NCBI RefSeq assembly: GCF_002019855.1
Contig: NZ_CM007717.1
Span: forward strand, 8,007,750-8,071,749
Origin: Streptomyces antibioticus
GTDB lineage: Bacteria; Actinomycetota; Actinomycetes; Streptomycetales; Streptomycetaceae
Reading direction: 5' to 3'
DNA: 64,000 nucleotides
Shown here: one piece after another, positions 1 to 8,365 of the stretch
How the letters are laid out: every line of letters begins with the position of its first letter
Position numbering within the stretch: position 1 is the first letter of the stretch
The notes under the pieces: generated by a model
What the model was told of the DNA's origin: nothing
Database searches by the model: none
The model's input: only the letters and a program-made list of their open reading frames with translations
Program-made: the position numbers and the translations under genes

Positions 1-1
1 G

Positions 2-109
2 GTGGGGACAGCACCCGTCCGGCCGGCCCTCTCCGCGGCCCTGTCTCCCGGGTGGACCAAGCGCCGGCACGTCGATCTGTGCCGGACCCACACCGCGCTC
101 TGTCGCTGA
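2..109 (+). CDS. short cysteine-containing leader peptide, 5' end uncertain
   Basis: An open frame ends at TGA 107-109 and its last 16 codons read KRRHVDLCRTHTALCR. From memory, short actinobacterial leader peptides with an RRHVDLCR-type core and Cys codons occur upstream of sulfur-metabolism genes, where translation at Cys codons can attenuate the downstream gene. The gene that follows (261-1604) belongs to a sulfonate/thiophene-type monooxygenase family, which fits. The only in-frame start inside the window is GTG at position 2, so the true start may lie there, at a non-standard codon, or to the left of the window. The family match rests on the C-terminal core only. Confidence 0.6.
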   Translation: MGTAPVRPALSAALSPGWTKRRHVDLCRTHTALCR

Positions 110-131
110 CCTGACTGTTCCGGCTTTCTCC

Positions 132-154
132 GGCGGTCCCGCACGGGATCCGCC
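132..154 (+). promoter_or_regulatory. hairpin between leader peptide and monooxygenase
   Basis: GGCGGTCCC (132-140) pairs with GGGATCCGCC (145-154), leaving one bulged T and a GCAC loop. It lies 22 bases after the leader-peptide stop, where an attenuator stem would be expected. No T-run follows, so a Rho-independent terminator is not certain. Confidence 0.35.
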
Positions 155-190
155 ATGTCCCGCATGTCCCGCATGTTCTGGATGTCCCGC
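155..190 (+). repeat. four tandem 9-bp repeats (ATGTCCCGC)
   Basis: ATGTCCCGC occurs at 155-163, 164-172 and 182-190, with a diverged copy ATGTTCTGG at 173-181. Read in frame it gives MSRMSRMFWMSRRA followed by a stop at 197-199, a 14-codon minicistron. It sits between the leader hairpin and the start codon of the monooxygenase at 261. Confidence 0.7.
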
Positions 191-260
191 CGTGCGTGAC
201 CGTGTCCGCGCGGGCGGTCGACCCGGGACGACACCGACACCCTTGAGAAAAGGACGAGTT

Positions 261-1604
261 GTGAGCGTGCAGCAGCCCAGGACGCTGAAGACCGTGACCG
301 GAGCCGGCGGCACGTCGGAGACCTACGACCTCGCGGTCGACCCGACCCGGTCCACCCTCGACACCGCCGTACGGGTCGCGAAGCTCGCCGAGGCGGCGCG
401 CATCGACGCCCTGTTCACCGCCGATCTGCTGCGCTTCGACGCCCAGGGCGCGATCGGCTCGCAGGAACCCCTGGTCCTCGTCTCGGCGTTGAGCCAGGTG
501 ACCTCACGGATCGGCCTGATCGCCACCGTGTCGTCGACCTTCCACCACCCCTTTAACCTGGCCCGGTTGTTCGGCACCCTCGACCATGTGAGCAACGGGC
601 GGGCGGCCTGGAACCTCGTGACCTCCTCGGTCGGCGAGGAGAACTACGGAAATGGTGAACTCCCCAGCCCCGAGGAGCGCTATGCGCGCGCCGCCGAGAC
701 GCTGGAGGTGGTCAACGCGCTGTGGGACAGTTGGCAGCCCGACGCGCTGACCGTCGGCGCCGACGGGAAGGCGGTGCTGCACCGCGACCGGGTGCACCCG
801 GTCCACCACTCAGGCCGGTTCTTCGACGTGGCCGGACCGCTCAACATCCCGCCCCTGCCGCAGCGTCGCCCGGTGCAGATCCAGGCGGGACAGTCCGAGG
901 CGGGCACCGCGCTGGGCGCCCGCTACGCGGAGATCGTCTTCACCTCGCTGCCGACGCTCGACCACGCCCTCGACTTCACGCGCAGGATCCGCGGCCAGGC
1001 GCGGCAGTTCGGCCGGGCGGACGGACTGCCGCTGATCTTCAGCTCGTTCCACGCCACGTTCGGCGCGACGGAGGAGGAGGCGCGGCGGCTGGTGCGTGAG
1101 CGGCGCGAGGCCATCGACTTCGAGCGCGGCCGTCACCAGGTCGCCGACATGCTCGGCGGCGGCGTCGACCTGTCGGACCTGCCGCTCGACAAGCCGTTGC
1201 CGGAGAGCCTGTTGCCGGAGATCACCTCCGTGAACCGGCGCCGTGGCCGGGTCGACATCTTCGCCGGGTACGTCCGGCAGGGCTACACGCTGCGTGAACT
1301 CGTCGTCGCCGCCCAGGACACGGGACACTGGGCCGCCTCGGGAACCCCCGAGCAGCTCGCCGACGCGGTGGAGGAACGGTTCCGGGCGGGCGTGCTGGAC
1401 GTGATCTCGCTCAGCGGTCTCGCCGACCCGCGCCAGCACGACTTCATCGTCGACGGCCTTCTCCACGAGCTGCGCAGGCGGAAGATCGTCGCCCCCGACT
1501 ACACGGGGACGACCCTGCGCGAGAACCTGGGCCTCGAACTCCCGCCGCGGCCCTCCCGGGCCGACGCCGGGGGCGCCGTCCCGCACCCTACGACACGGCG
1601 CTGA
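261..1604 (+). CDS. FMN-dependent monooxygenase, NtaA/SnaA/DszA family
   Basis: This 447-residue luciferase-fold protein matches the NtaA/SnaA/DszA group, which uses FMNH2 from a separate reductase to oxidise organosulfur or aminopolycarboxylate substrates. Family landmarks are LGTLDHVSNGRAAWNLVTS, the VQIQAGQSEAG segment and the C-terminal GTPEQLADAVEERF. I chose GTG 261 because AAAAGGACGAG sits just before it; the frame is open back to 192. The first ~35 residues do not resemble the usual family opening (beta strand plus GHH...AWR), so the N-terminus is divergent or damaged. The leader peptide upstream and the FMN reductase at 2540 support a sulfur-scavenging role. The substrate cannot be read from sequence. 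Confidence 0.85.
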   Translation: MSVQQPRTLKTVTGAGGTSETYDLAVDPTRSTLDTAVRVAKLAEAARIDALFTADLLRFDAQGAIGSQEPLVLVSALSQVTSRIGLIATVSSTFHHPFNLARLFGTLDHVSNGRAAWNLVTSSVGEENYGNGELPSPEERYARAAETLEVVNALWDSWQPDALTVGADGKAVLHRDRVHPVHHSGRFFDVAGPLNIPPLPQRRPVQIQAGQSEAGTALGARYAEIVFTSLPTLDHALDFTRRIRGQARQFGRADGLPLIFSSFHATFGATEEEARRLVRERREAIDFERGRHQVADMLGGGVDLSDLPLDKPLPESLLPEITSVNRRRGRVDIFAGYVRQGYTLRELVVAAQDTGHWAASGTPEQLADAVEERFRAGVLDVISLSGLADPRQHDFIVDGLLHELRRRKIVAPDYTGTTLRENLGLELPPRPSRADAGGAVPHPTTRR

Positions 1605-2427
1605 GCCCGCCGTGCGCGCGGCGGCGGAGACGGTCGACGGCCTCGGCCGTCTCCGCGTCCGCCGCCAGATGGACGACCAACTGCTGCCCGTCCGAGGCGA
1701 GTTCGAGGGTCTCGCGGTGCAGCCGGAGCCTGCATCCGGTCGGGTGGTCAAGGCGGAGAACCTGGTCGCGCGGTACGGCGTGCCGGTTCACGCGCCGGGT
1801 GAAGTCAGGGCCCGCGACGGCAGCCAACTCCGCCGTGAACCAGGCGAAGTTCTCGACGGCGGGGCCATGCCACAGGCCGAACACCCGCTCGTCGGCGATG
1901 TCGTCCCAGTCGGGGAAGAGCGCACGGGCGCGCGGGTCGGTGAAGACGTACCGGGTGAGGTTGGGGCGGTCGGTGTCGAACAGACCGGTGTCGGCCAGCA
2001 CCGCCTCGAACGCGTCGGTCCGGGCCAGCACGTCGCCCAGCCGGTTGGTCACCAGGGCGAGGCCCGGCTCCAGCAGCCGCAGCGTCTCCAGCACCGACGG
2101 GCGCACGTCCCGGCCCGGCGGCTGCGGCCCGCGGCCGAGGGCGGAACACTCACCGCCGGTGATCTTCGTGAGGTGGCGCAGATGGTCGCGCTCGGCGGCG
2201 TCGAGACTCAGCGCGTCGGCCAGCGCGTGCACCACCGCGATCGACGGGTTGCGGTCCCGCCCCTGCTCGATGCGCGTCAGATACTCCACGCTGATGCCGG
2301 CCCGGGCGGCGAGGTCGATGCGCCGCAGTCCGGGTGAACGGCGGCGGCCGCGGTCCGGCAGCCCCAGCGACTCGGGCTGGATGCTGTCCCGCTTGGCCCT
2401 GATGAAATCCCCCAACGGCGTACCCAT
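1588..2427 (-). CDS. XRE-family regulator with MmyB-like ligand domain
   Basis: This 279-residue cytoplasmic regulator has an N-terminal helix-turn-helix (about residues 30-80, with LAARAGISVEYLTRIEQGRD) followed by an MmyB-like domain that contains FPDWDDIADERVFGLW and a closing HRETLEL block. Such proteins are abundant in Streptomyces and usually control a neighbouring oxidoreductase. Its 3' end overlaps the convergent monooxygenase by 17 bp. The divergent FMN reductase at 2540 is the likeliest target. ATG 2427 lies next to the Cys/Gly-poor start MGTPLGDFIRAKR, the usual opening for this family. Confidence 0.88.
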   Translation of the reverse strand: MGTPLGDFIRAKRDSIQPESLGLPDRGRRRSPGLRRIDLAARAGISVEYLTRIEQGRDRNPSIAVVHALADALSLDAAERDHLRHLTKITGGECSALGRGPQPPGRDVRPSVLETLRLLEPGLALVTNRLGDVLARTDAFEAVLADTGLFDTDRPNLTRYVFTDPRARALFPDWDDIADERVFGLWHGPAVENFAWFTAELAAVAGPDFTRRVNRHAVPRDQVLRLDHPTGCRLRLHRETLELASDGQQLVVHLAADAETAEAVDRLRRRAHGGLSAVS

Positions 2428-2539
2428 GACCCGAGGATATGGGCCGCCGGGGCGAGCGGCGCGGGCTCAGCGTGGCCCCACGAGGGCCAGCCTGGCCACG
2501 GCCTGGCTGCGACCGGGGCGCGGCCCGATCGTGGAGGTC

Positions 2540-3133
2540 ATGAAGAGCGCACACAACCTCGCCGTCATCGTCGGAAGCGTCCGCGAGAACCGGTTCGGAC
2601 CGACGGTCGCTTCCTGGGCCGCCGAACAGGCCGCGGCCCACGGGGGATTCGAGGTCCACACCGTCGATCTTGCCGACTACGACCTCCCGTTGGCACTGCC
2701 CGACGCCTCCCCGAAGCACGCGGGCGACGACTACCCCCGCCCCGCCGGTATGGCCCCGCTGACCGCGGCCCTGACCCGCGCCGACGCCTTCCTCGTCGTG
2801 ACACCCGAGTACAACCACAGCTACCCCGCCTCCCTGAAGGCCGCCGTGGACTGGCATTTCACCCAGTGGGCGGCCAAGCCCGTCGCCTTCGTCAGCTACG
2901 GCGGTGCCGCGGGCGGACGTCACGCGGTGCTGCATCTGGAGAACGTGCTGAGCGAACTGCACGCCGTGACGATCCGCGACGGCCTCGCCTTTCCCCTCCT
3001 CTACACGGAATGGCGGGACGGCAGCCCCGTCGACCCGGACGCCCCCGGCTACGCCAAGACGATGCTCGACCAACTGGCCTGGTGGGCAGGGGCCTTGCGC
3101 ACGGCCCGGGAGGCGATTCCCTATCCGGCGTGA
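2540..3133 (+). CDS. NADPH-dependent FMN reductase
   Basis: This 197-residue flavodoxin-like protein carries the FMN phosphate loop GSVRENR near its N-terminus and the family motif PEYNHSYPASLKAAVDW, both diagnostic of NADPH-dependent FMN reductases. A GGAGG site lies 4 bases before ATG 2540; the same frame is open further upstream, but that stretch is antisense to the XRE gene and has no site. It is divergent from the XRE regulator. It could supply reduced FMN to the monooxygenase at 261-1604, although it is not in the same operon. Confidence 0.88.
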   Translation: MKSAHNLAVIVGSVRENRFGPTVASWAAEQAAAHGGFEVHTVDLADYDLPLALPDASPKHAGDDYPRPAGMAPLTAALTRADAFLVVTPEYNHSYPASLKAAVDWHFTQWAAKPVAFVSYGGAAGGRHAVLHLENVLSELHAVTIRDGLAFPLLYTEWRDGSPVDPDAPGYAKTMLDQLAWWAGALRTAREAIPYPA

Positions 3134-3325
3134 CGTCACGACTCCCGCACGGGCGGGAATTCGCCCCGTACCGCCGCCAGTAGCGTGAGCACACGGCGCG
3201 GAGGCATGACGGGGGGCTTCCGGACGCCGCGTCCTTCCCACGCCACGGTGCGACGGTGCAGGCCCCTCGCGCGCAGCCGTCCGTGCCTCGGGCACGCCTG
3301 AAGAACCCCCGGCGGGAGGCTCCGT

Positions 3326-5095
3326 ATGCCGCCGTCGTCGTTCCGACCATCGTTCGCAACCCGTACCCGAACCTCCAGCGCCGAACTGCACGCCGAGCGC
3401 CGCCGGTCGGTGACGGCTCGCGTCGCGGCGCTGGCGCCGGATCCGGCCAGGCCCGTCCCCGGTGTCGTCGTGGAACTGCGCGAGGCCGTCGTGCTCGCGC
3501 GCTACGAGGACGCCGCCGCGTCGGGCCTGGAACGGCGGCTGCACGGCGCCCTGCCCGAACCGCCGTCCCCCGACCCGCCGGACGCCGATCCCCGTCGCCC
3601 CGGCGGAGCCTGGCGGTGGCTCTCCGAGACCCTCGACCGGGGCGTCAAACTGAGCACCGTAGAGGCCGCGTTGCTCGCCATGGCGGCCAGGGGCGAGCCG
3701 CACGGCGTCGAACTGTCCGGCACGCTGATGGCGACCGGCATCGGCGATCTGCACGCCGTGCACGCCGAGTTGTCGCACGCCGGCGAGGCGGCCGTCCACT
3801 ATCTGCGTGACGTCGTGGCACACACCGACTACCTGGACCATGCGTGGGACGTCCTCCAGGAGCAGGCGCTGCCCACCCTCGTGGACACCGTCAAAGGGCT
3901 GCTGCACATCAGCGCCGAGGCGGACGTGTCGCTGGGCGGACTCGTCTCCCGCGCCCTGCACGACCAGGCCCTCGGTGTCGGCAAGACCCTTTTCGAGGAG
4001 TTCCTCCACCATCCGCTGGGCGAGGACATGACGGCCCACCTCGATCTCGCGGCCCAGCACGGCCTGGACGCCCTGGAACACATGGGCACGGGCGTGCTCC
4101 ACGCGATCACCGACTCCGGGATCCCCTTCTTCGGACTGCTGTTCTCCTCGGCCCGGGAGTTCCGCAAGGTGCGGCGAGGCGAGATCGACATGTGGCTGGC
4201 GGCCCAGCACGTCGTGGAGGACACGGCGTCCGCCGCGATCGGCGCCCACGCCGGCATGATCGTCGGCGCCGCGCTCGGACTCTCCGGCGTCGGCCTGTTC
4301 GTGGCGCCGGTCGTGGGCGCCGCGGTCGGCCGCTTCGTCATGCACTGGATTCGCGGCCTCGCCGAGGACGACCCGGGCACCAGGATGCCCGCCCTGGCCG
4401 CAGCCTACGACGAGGCCCTGAGTGCCCATCAGAAGGCCGTCGAGCACTCCCTCAGAACCCGCATCGACGAAGCCCACGCCTCCTACTCCGCCGGTTCCGA
4501 ACCCGTCCCGCGCCTCGACGCCTCGGCCGTACGGGCCAGGGTCCACACGGCCGTGGAACGCCAACTAGCCGACGTCACGGGCGTACTGGGCGAGGCGCGG
4601 TCGTACATGGAAGACACCGATGACGCCGTGTTCCGGGTGAAAGTGGAGCAACTGCGCGTCCAGGCCCGGCGCTGCCGGGACGACGTGGCGCGCTCGCACC
4701 GTATGGCTTCGGCCGGGGACCACCTCACGGCGCTCACCGTCCTGCTCGACAACGTCCCGCCCGCCACGGAGGAGGGCGTCGAGGACGGCGCGCACCCCGA
4801 GGACGCCCGATACCGTGCGGCGCTGCTCGCCGAGGCGACCGAGCTCCAGCGGCTGCGCCACGAGCACCGCGAGGCCGTGACCCGGTGGATGACGCGCGGT
4901 GCCGCCGGGCAACGGGAGGTCATGCTCGCCCTCGAACAGCACCACAAGCGGGACACCGAGGACACCGAGGACGCGCTGCGACAGGCCGGCGACGCACTCG
5001 GCGAGGCCCTGAAGGCGCTGCCGCCACCGTCCCGACCTGACGAAGAACCACCGCGGCCCGGCGAGGGGCCCGGCGGGACGAAGGGACACCGATGA
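3326..5095 (+). CDS. uncharacterised helical protein with glycine-rich hydrophobic segment
   Basis: I do not recognise this 589-residue protein. It is largely alpha-helical, with one glycine/alanine-rich hydrophobic stretch (about residues 305-345, IGAHAGMIVGAALGLSGVGL and following) that resembles a glycine zipper and could insert into a membrane. The C-terminal third is charged and probably coiled coil, ending in a Pro/Glu-rich tail. No signal peptide is visible. ATG 3326 follows GGGAGG with good spacing. Its stop overlaps the next start (ATGA), and it is the first gene of a four-gene operon with a 4-TM protein, a VWA-like protein and an OmpA-like lipoprotein, which suggests a role at the cell envelope. 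Confidence 0.8.
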   Translation: MPPSSFRPSFATRTRTSSAELHAERRRSVTARVAALAPDPARPVPGVVVELREAVVLARYEDAAASGLERRLHGALPEPPSPDPPDADPRRPGGAWRWLSETLDRGVKLSTVEAALLAMAARGEPHGVELSGTLMATGIGDLHAVHAELSHAGEAAVHYLRDVVAHTDYLDHAWDVLQEQALPTLVDTVKGLLHISAEADVSLGGLVSRALHDQALGVGKTLFEEFLHHPLGEDMTAHLDLAAQHGLDALEHMGTGVLHAITDSGIPFFGLLFSSAREFRKVRRGEIDMWLAAQHVVEDTASAAIGAHAGMIVGAALGLSGVGLFVAPVVGAAVGRFVMHWIRGLAEDDPGTRMPALAAAYDEALSAHQKAVEHSLRTRIDEAHASYSAGSEPVPRLDASAVRARVHTAVERQLADVTGVLGEARSYMEDTDDAVFRVKVEQLRVQARRCRDDVARSHRMASAGDHLTALTVLLDNVPPATEEGVEDGAHPEDARYRAALLAEATELQRLRHEHREAVTRWMTRGAAGQREVMLALEQHHKRDTEDTEDALRQAGDALGEALKALPPPSRPDEEPPRPGEGPGGTKGHR

Positions 5096-6354
5096 CGACC
5101 TTTCCCCGGCGCACCGTTCCGACGTACACCGCCGACGGCAGCGAGCAGGTGGCCGCGCTGCTCGCCGCGGAGCGCGCCGTCCGCTCCGAAAGCCCCACCC
5201 CCGGCGAGTACTTCGCCGTCGTCACCGTCGTCAGCACCGACACGGTCGGCGAACTCGCGGCCGCAGACCCCCTGATGGACGCCCAGCGGACGCTGCTCGC
5301 CGAGCACCGGCGCTGGCATGCGGCCGACGACGCCTTCCGTATCTGGGCGAGGGACCCGCGCCCCGCGATCCGGCGGGAGACGGCGTACGAGGCCGAACGC
5401 GCCCGCGCCGCCGAGGAACGCGCCGCGGACCGCGGTCCGGCCGCCCTGTTCACCCTGCCCCGGCATCTGCTGATCGTCACCGAACTGATCCTGGTGCTCA
5501 CCGAGTTCCTGTTCTGGCTCAACGCCTTCACGTTCGGCGACGCGACCGGCGGACTCGACCTGCGCGGCTACGCACTGGCCGCCGTGATCCCCGTGAGCAG
5601 CGTGCTGGCGGTGCGGGTGGCGGGCGCGCTGTGCCGGCCGTTCGCCGCGCGGCTCGGCAGCTCCGGCGGCGACGGGGCGACCCGTCCCCGCCCCTCGCCC
5701 GTCGGCCCGGCGGCCGCCCTGCTGGTGGCTCTGGGCCTGATCGCGGTGACCTGCCTGCTCACGGCCCAGCGCCTCGACGGCTCGTCCGCCTTCGCCGCGT
5801 TCGGGGACCTCAGCCCCAGCGGGCCACTGGTCGCCCTCGTCTTCGCCGGACTGCTCCTGGCCGACCTCCTCGCCCGGATCTTCGGACGCGAGCGGAATCG
5901 GGACGCGGTGGAGACGGCCCGGGACAAGGAGGTGCGTGCTGACGACAGCAGGGAGCACCGCCTGCGCGGCGACTGGCGGAGCGCCCGAACGGCCTACGAG
6001 GAAGCGGGTATCGAGCTGGACCGGCTCGTGAACGACCTGATGGTGACGGCCGTGGGCAGCCGGGCCGCGGCCGCCGCACTCATCCTCGCCGAACGCTCCC
6101 GGCACAAGCCGCCCGTGTCGGGCGAGGAGGACAGCGGCCTGTCCGCCTCCTCCCACCCCGACGGTGATCCGCGACTGCACATCGCGGGACTTGACGTCCC
6201 CGACGTGGCGTTCCGCCATGTGCGGGCCGCGCGGGCGCTGCGGGCGCGACTGGAGGGGGAACTGCCGCGGGCGCTCCCGCCCCAGGGGGCCGGCGGAGCG
6301 GGCGGTACGGAGGACACCGGAACCCCTGACGACGGCTTCGGGAGCGACCGGTGA
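5092..6354 (+). CDS. uncharacterised 4-TM membrane protein
   Basis: This 420-residue protein has a charged N-terminal cytoplasmic region with an Arg/Glu/Ala-rich helix (residues 85-115), then four hydrophobic helices at about 125-146, 158-181, 204-226 and 243-264, and a long helical, acidic C-terminal tail (265-420). No family is recognised. It starts inside the stop of the preceding gene (ATGA at 5092) and its stop overlaps the next start (GTGA at 6351), so the three proteins are translationally coupled and probably made in fixed ratio. The even number of helices places both termini on the same side, probably the cytoplasm. Confidence 0.8.
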   Translation: MTTFPRRTVPTYTADGSEQVAALLAAERAVRSESPTPGEYFAVVTVVSTDTVGELAAADPLMDAQRTLLAEHRRWHAADDAFRIWARDPRPAIRRETAYEAERARAAEERAADRGPAALFTLPRHLLIVTELILVLTEFLFWLNAFTFGDATGGLDLRGYALAAVIPVSSVLAVRVAGALCRPFAARLGSSGGDGATRPRPSPVGPAAALLVALGLIAVTCLLTAQRLDGSSAFAAFGDLSPSGPLVALVFAGLLLADLLARIFGRERNRDAVETARDKEVRADDSREHRLRGDWRSARTAYEEAGIELDRLVNDLMVTAVGSRAAAAALILAERSRHKPPVSGEEDSGLSASSHPDGDPRLHIAGLDVPDVAFRHVRAARALRARLEGELPRALPPQGAGGAGGTEDTGTPDDGFGSDR

Positions 6355-7058
6355 GCCCGGGCGGCGCTCCCCGGCTGGCGGTGCACGCCCGTCTCGCGCG
6401 ATCGAAGCGGCTGGCGGGAGCGCGGTCCGTGGAGCTGCCGGCGGCCCCGCTCCCCGCCCGCCTGGTCTGCGCCCGCCTCGGCGGCGAGCCGTTCGGCCCG
6501 CCGCTGCGTCTCGTCGTGGCGCTGGACGTCTCCCTGTCGTCCCTGCGCGCGCTCCCCGCCGCCGCGCCCGGACTCGACGCGTTCGCCGTCTGGCTCGGCG
6601 GTGAACTGCGGGACGACGACGAACTCGCCGTGGTGGACTTCGCGGAGACCGCCCGCGTCCGCCTCGAACCGGCCCCGATCGGACGGCCGTTCGCCCTGCC
6701 CGCCCCGCTCGGGCCCGAACTCGGCCACACCGCATCGACGCTGGACGCCCTGACCGGGCCGGTCGGGGCCCTGTGCGCCGTCGACCGGGACACCGTCCTG
6801 GTGGTCCTGAGCACGGGGGAGCTGACCGGGCTGCCCGACCACAACTCCGGTGGCGACACTGACCACTTGGCGCTCATCGGGCTGCGCGCGGTCCGTATGC
6901 CCGCCTTCCACCGCTCCGGCCTCGGCCGGGTCCCCGGCTGGGACCCGCCGCACGGCCCCGCGCCGCGCGTCTACGACGGCCGGGACGCGGAGGACGTCGC
7001 GCTCGCCCTCGGGGTGAGCCTCGCCGCACTGACCGGGCGGCCGTTGGTCGTCCGCTGA
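6351..7058 (+). CDS. small VWA-like protein
   Basis: This 235-residue protein has a core that looks like a von Willebrand A fold: a hydrophobic strand LRLVVAL leads into DVSLS (residues 59-63), which fits the metal-binding DxSxS motif, a possible second metal residue is T127, and a later strand TVLVVLSTGE matches the usual position of the SDG strand. The usual final Asp is Gly-Glu here, so the metal site may be partial. There is no signal peptide. It starts by GTGA overlap with the 4-TM gene. VWA proteins usually serve as binding or assembly partners, so it may tie the membrane protein to another component. Confidence 0.65.
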   Translation: MSPGGAPRLAVHARLARSKRLAGARSVELPAAPLPARLVCARLGGEPFGPPLRLVVALDVSLSSLRALPAAAPGLDAFAVWLGGELRDDDELAVVDFAETARVRLEPAPIGRPFALPAPLGPELGHTASTLDALTGPVGALCAVDRDTVLVVLSTGELTGLPDHNSGGDTDHLALIGLRAVRMPAFHRSGLGRVPGWDPPHGPAPRVYDGRDAEDVALALGVSLAALTGRPLVVR

Positions 7059-7108
7059 GGCCGCCCGGACATTCGGGACACGAGTGGATCCACTAGGGGG
7101 AGCGAGAA

Positions 7109-8341
7109 GTGAAGAGGACGACACCGCGCCGGACGGCCGTCCTGGCGGCGGCGCTGCTGATGGCGTCGGCGCTCGCCGGCTGCCAGGACGAGGGCGGCGG
7201 CGACAACACGACCGTACAGAACAACGTGGACGACAAGCAGTGCGCGGACGTACGGAACGCCGAGCAGCCCGCGTCGGCGAAGACGGTCGCCCTGATCGGC
7301 GACGTCACCGCGTCCGTCCGTGCCCACGAGGTCGCCCCGCCGGGGGCGGCGGACGTCCTGACGGTGGCGCAGAAGGAACACGCGCGCGTGACGTTCGTCC
7401 CCGTCGACGGCACGGACGCCGTCCGTGATCCGGTCGCCGGGTACAGCCTCGACCCGCTGCCGGACAACCGCTCGGCGTTCGCGAACCGTGTCCGGGCGGC
7501 CGCCGTCGCCTGCGCCCGCCGCGACGCCCGGGGGAGCGCCCTGCGCCCGCGGAAGCCGGGCAGCGATCTGCTGACCGCCCTGGCCACCGCGGCACGGGAA
7601 CGCCCCTCCTGGATCGTGATCGACTCCGACGGCATCTCCACCGCCGGTGCCCTGGACCTGGCCGACACGGGATACGACGTGTCCCCCGACGACCTCGTGG
7701 CCCAGCTCCGGGAGAGCGGCTCGCTGCCTCGGCTGCCGGAGGGGGTGCGGGTGACCTGGCTGTCGCTCGGCAGCAGCAGCGTCCCGCTGGGCACCGCCCA
7801 GGTCGAGCAGTTGCGTGCTCTGTGGCGTGCCCTCCTGACGGCGTCCGGGGTGTCCGCGGACGACATCGAGTTCGACGACCGCGCGGCACCGGCGGCCACC
7901 GCCACGCCGTCCGGCGGGACCGATGGTTCCGGTCTGCCGCAGGACACCGTCCCGGAGCCGAAGGTCGTCTCGCTGAACGACGGTTGGGAGATCCCCGCCG
8001 CGCTGCTGTTCGCCCCGGAGAGCGCCCGGCTGCTGCCGTCGACCGAGACCACGCTCCAGGACGTCGCCGACCGGATCCGGGCCGCCCCCGGCGCCCGGCG
8101 CTACACCGTGACGGGTCACACCGCCGCGTACGGCACCGCGGCGGGCCGGCGCACCTTGTCCGTCCAGCGGGCGACGGCGGTACGCGACGCGCTGGTCCGG
8201 CTCGGCGTCCCACGGGACCGGCTCACCGTGCGGGGCGTCGGCGCGACGCGGCCCAAACGCCCGGAGATCCTCCCCGACGGCACCCACGACCTCTCGGCGG
8301 CCCGCGAGAACCGGCGGGTCGTCATCGAACCGATCTCCTGA
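7109..8341 (+). CDS. lipoprotein with VWA-like and OmpA-like peptidoglycan-binding domains
   Basis: This 410-residue protein has a lipoprotein signal peptide with lipobox LAGC (Cys 25), a Gly/Asn-rich spacer, a central region beginning VALIGDVTASV that resembles a VWA first strand plus DxTxS motif, and a C-terminal OmpA-like domain (about 290-410) with TVTGHTAAYG, LSVQRATAVRDAL and the closing NRRV. OmpA-like domains bind peptidoglycan, so the protein is probably anchored in the membrane and tied to the wall. GTG 7109 has GGGGGAGCGAG upstream, 50 bp after the VWA-like gene, and is likely the last cistron of the operon. Confidence 0.82.
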   Translation: MKRTTPRRTAVLAAALLMASALAGCQDEGGGDNTTVQNNVDDKQCADVRNAEQPASAKTVALIGDVTASVRAHEVAPPGAADVLTVAQKEHARVTFVPVDGTDAVRDPVAGYSLDPLPDNRSAFANRVRAAAVACARRDARGSALRPRKPGSDLLTALATAARERPSWIVIDSDGISTAGALDLADTGYDVSPDDLVAQLRESGSLPRLPEGVRVTWLSLGSSSVPLGTAQVEQLRALWRALLTASGVSADDIEFDDRAAPAATATPSGGTDGSGLPQDTVPEPKVVSLNDGWEIPAALLFAPESARLLPSTETTLQDVADRIRAAPGARRYTVTGHTAAYGTAAGRRTLSVQRATAVRDALVRLGVPRDRLTVRGVGATRPKRPEILPDGTHDLSAARENRRVVIEPIS

Positions 8342-8365
8342 GACCGGGACTTGGGCTCTCTCACG

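Noticed and set aside
4483..6735. A 750-codon open frame on the minus strand over the 4-TM and VWA-like genes
   Set aside because: It is antisense to three coupled plus-strand genes with ribosome sites and overlapping stops, is Arg/Gly-rich as GC-rich shadow frames are, and has no recognisable domain.
3326..8341. Similarity of the membrane protein plus OmpA-like lipoprotein to ZorA-ZorB (Zorya) or MotA-MotB
   Set aside because: The 4-TM protein lacks MotA-type motifs, the OmpA-like protein is a lipoprotein without the MotB transmembrane Asp, and no ZorC/ZorD or ZorE is nearby.
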